Under the pieces are notes generated by a model. The model saw only the letters and a list, made by a program, of their open reading frames with translations. It was not told the DNA's origin and ran no database searches. From NCBI GenBank assembly GCA_026770595.1, contig MU633954.1:1-18742 (forward strand): a stretch of DNA of 18,742 nucleotides, written 5' to 3'. Every line of letters starts with the position of its first letter. Positions within the stretch are counted from its first letter, which is position 1. Source of the stretch: Ochromonadaceae sp. CCMP2298. Its lineage: Eukaryota > Sar > Synurophyceae > Ochromonadales > Ochromonadaceae. The translations under genes and the position numbers were made by a program. Of the stretch, positions 18,424 through 18,742 are shown one piece after another.

Positions 18424-18742
18424 AGGGTAGATGTGGTAGAGGGCAGAGGGTAGACTGGCAGGTGATTCTACAACATAAACAAGCAAGAAAGAGTGCACCT
18501 AGGCTGAACTGAGCCTGCCCCGCCATTTTCTGGAAGCAAAGCGATTTTCGGATTGCTGCTAATTACTAATTACAACCCATATCCCATTTTTGTTGTTGCA
18601 AACGGGGAATAAACAAGGAGGGGAACCTTAAACAAGGGAAAGAAAAGTGTGGCGAGACTATCTCAATCGCCCAGAACCAAATCGGATACTCTCAAGATCC
18701 TCTGTGCTGTGAGACTCGATTGGAGACTCGCAGCAAGATCAA
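18424..18742. other. 3' flank of the PsbP-like gene
   Basis: It starts with short GTAGAGGGCAGAGGGTAGA repeats and contains AATAAA at 18608-18613, a possible polyadenylation signal 185 bp past the stop. No gene is supported up to the window end. Confidence 0.5.

Noticed and set aside
1-18742. Mobile elements, CRISPR arrays, rRNA or tRNA genes
   Set aside because: I saw no transposase or reverse-transcriptase motifs, no long terminal or spaced repeats and no cloverleaf by eye. A tRNAscan or Rfam search was not possible here.

Overview
The window is nuclear DNA from a GC-rich, intron-containing photosynthetic eukaryote. Introns are short (82-219 bp), GT-AG, with clear pyrimidine tracts. Two genes begin with a signal peptide followed by a basic, Ser/Ala-rich transit-like stretch with an aromatic residue at or near the predicted cleavage point (Phe in the PsbP-like protein, Trp in acetyl-CoA carboxylase). 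This is the bipartite presequence of algae with a complex red-lineage plastid. With a eukaryotic-type multidomain ACCase aimed at the plastid, it points to an ochrophyte (stramenopile) alga, with a haptophyte as the alternative. Species cannot be named from the sequence.

Layout: (1) 1-3372 (+), the 3' part of a TRANK1-like superfamily-I helicase in four exons. The frame is conserved but interrupted by two in-frame UAG codons. (2) 3903-6076 (-), a five-exon succinate-semialdehyde dehydrogenase, convergent with the helicase. (3) 6427-7755 (+), a single-exon type II membrane glycosyltransferase of the GT34 (MNN10/GMA12) type with a minisatellite-encoded insertion, divergent from SSADH. (4) 7809-8450 (-), an unrecognised membrane protein whose 5' exon is probably missing from this model; its stop codon lies 53 bp from that of the glycosyltransferase. 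(5) 8726-9498 (+), a three-exon HSP20 small heat-shock protein with a signal peptide; its first intron lacks a usable AG acceptor in the right phase. (6) 10110-16619 (-), a 2119-residue plastid ACCase made of a tiny signal-peptide exon, one intron and a 6.3 kb exon. (7) 17158-18423 (+), a three-exon thylakoid-lumen PsbP-like protein, divergent from ACCase.

The genes do not form an operon or one pathway. Two serve the plastid: ACCase makes malonyl-CoA for fatty-acid synthesis, and the PsbP-like protein acts in the thylakoid lumen. These two share a 538 bp divergent upstream region holding a TGACGT-type bZIP site, so shared light control is possible but unproven. The others are housekeeping or stress genes: SSADH (GABA shunt), a Golgi glycosyltransferase, and a secretory-pathway chaperone.

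I found no transposon, CRISPR array, rRNA or convincing tRNA. I see no clear new multi-gene system. The most unusual items are the double in-frame UAG helicase, the broken or non-canonical splice acceptor of the HSP20 gene, and small structured or repeated elements between the HSP20 and ACCase 3' ends.
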